Part shown: positions 5,085 through 5,541 of the stretch, piece by piece | Numbering within the stretch: position 1 is the stretch's first letter | How the letters are laid out: the number at the start of each line of letters is the position of its first letter | NCBI GenBank assembly: GCA_012031475.1 | Contig: JAAUTJ010000376.1 | Span: forward strand, 1 to 5,541 | Origin: Leptolyngbyaceae cyanobacterium SM1_3_5 | GTDB taxonomy: Bacteria > Cyanobacteriota > Cyanobacteriia > Elainellales > Elainellaceae | DNA: 5,541 nt | Direction of reading: 5' to 3' | Translations under genes and position numbers: made by a program | The notes under the pieces: model-generated | What the model was told of the DNA's origin: nothing | What the model saw: the letters and a program-made list of their open reading frames with translations, nothing else | Databases searched by the model: none

Positions 5085-5370
5085 CGATTTGGTGGATCAT
5101 TGCTCTGTCTGGAATCGGCACTTATTTGATGCGAAGTGCAGGCGTTTGGGTGAATCCTAACCTCGTACAGGGTCGCTGGCTGGAAGAGTTGCCGTTGCAG
5201 TCATTTTGGTAATTACGGTTAGCAGCTTGGACGGTTTGACAACGAATTCGATGAGTTTAGCTGCGGCGATCGCTGCAAGTTTGGCTGTCATTTTCACCAG
5301 TTGGCGCAAACTGCCGCTGATTGTTTGTATCGCGATCGGCTGTGTGGTTTACGGACTGTTGGCGAGATGA
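5081..5370 (+). pseudogene. azlD: AzlD-family amino acid exporter subunit, frameshifted
   Basis: ATG at 5081 overlaps the azlC stop by 4 bp. Frame 1 reads MTIWWIIALSGIGTYLMRSA then GVWVNPNLVQ and GRWLEELP, and stops at TAA 5210-5212 after 43 residues. The family sequence continues in the next frame from 5197 (AVILVITVSSLDGLTTNSMS, then AIAASLAVIFTSWRKLPLIV) to CVVYGLLAR and TGA 5368-5370. One extra T at 5195-5196 (TT to TTT) would join them through Pro-Phe and give about 96 residues, the normal length for these three- to four-helix partners of AzlC. Both halves are otherwise well conserved, so this is a single recent lesion or a sequence error, not old decay. If real, the AzlCD exporter would be non-functional. 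Confidence 0.85.
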
Positions 5371-5443
5371 ACGCATCACTGATGTAAACTGACTTGCCTG
5401 GGCGACGTGAACGGCGGGTGTTGGCTTATCGATCGCGTTTTTC

Positions 5444-5541
5444 TTACCGCTCGCACAGGGTCAAATTGCCTTGACTGGTGGGGCGATCGTCCGACACCAG
5501 CCGCGAACCGGAGCTTGAATTTCGATCCAGTTGCGGCCTTC
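5444..5541 (-). pseudogene. C-terminal end of an SH3-domain protein, frameshifted, cut by the window edge
   Basis: Minus-strand reading from the window edge gives EGRNWIEIQAPVRGW, then goes off into an unrelated 11 residues ending at TGA (5461-5463). Adding one G at the GG encoded by 5497-5498 restores VSDDRPTSQGNLTLCER and TAA at 5444-5446. The pattern W-I-E-I-x-A-P-V-R-G-W-V-S matches the last strands of bacterial SH3 (SH3b/SH3_3) domains in cyanobacterial secreted or cell-wall proteins, often followed by a short Cys-containing tail. Only about 32 residues are inside the window, so the whole protein and its function cannot be judged. It converges on azlD with a 73-bp gap that shows no clear terminator. 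Confidence 0.6.

Overview
The window reads as cyanobacterial chromosome. Ten exact copies of the HIP1 octamer GCGATCGC lie in 5.5 kb, where chance predicts far fewer than one. Many further near-copies are present, and several encoded proteins belong to families I know mainly from filamentous cyanobacteria. No RNA gene, CRISPR array or complete insertion sequence is visible.

Left part (1-1452, all minus strand): two tandem small ribbon-helix-helix (RHH) DNA-binding proteins, then larC, the nickel-insertion protein of nickel-pincer cofactor synthesis. larC has two histidine-rich tracts. Its frame breaks inside the conserved MKKSRPG motif a few bases from the window edge.

Middle left (1453-2357): a decayed patch. 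A 42-codon ORF with a plausible promoter and a good Shine-Dalgarno site is followed by a very short, doubtful ORF. Then come two remnants placed back to back, both without a usable start: the C-terminal part of a cyanobacterial conserved protein (minus strand) and a RelE-like toxin (plus strand) with an unfamiliar C-terminus. This looks like a degraded toxin-antitoxin/accessory locus.

Middle right (2346-4223): a compact cassette. A four-helix SMR/EamA-like membrane protein and a glutathione S-transferase form a two-gene minus-strand operon. It diverges from a BetI-like TetR regulator. The gap holds a perfect 18-bp inverted repeat whose arms are each a pseudo-palindromic candidate operator, and each arm lies within one of two opposing candidate promoters. 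The simplest reading is a ligand-controlled detoxification and export unit.

Right part (4224-5541): azlC and azlD, overlapping by 4 bp, for branched-chain amino acid export, then the converging 3' end of an SH3-domain protein. azlD and the SH3 gene each carry a one-base frameshift.

Across the window, three conserved genes (larC, azlD, the SH3 gene) are each broken by loss of one base from a short homopolymer. This suggests consensus errors in the assembly, or else real gene decay, and it affects how the broken genes should be read.
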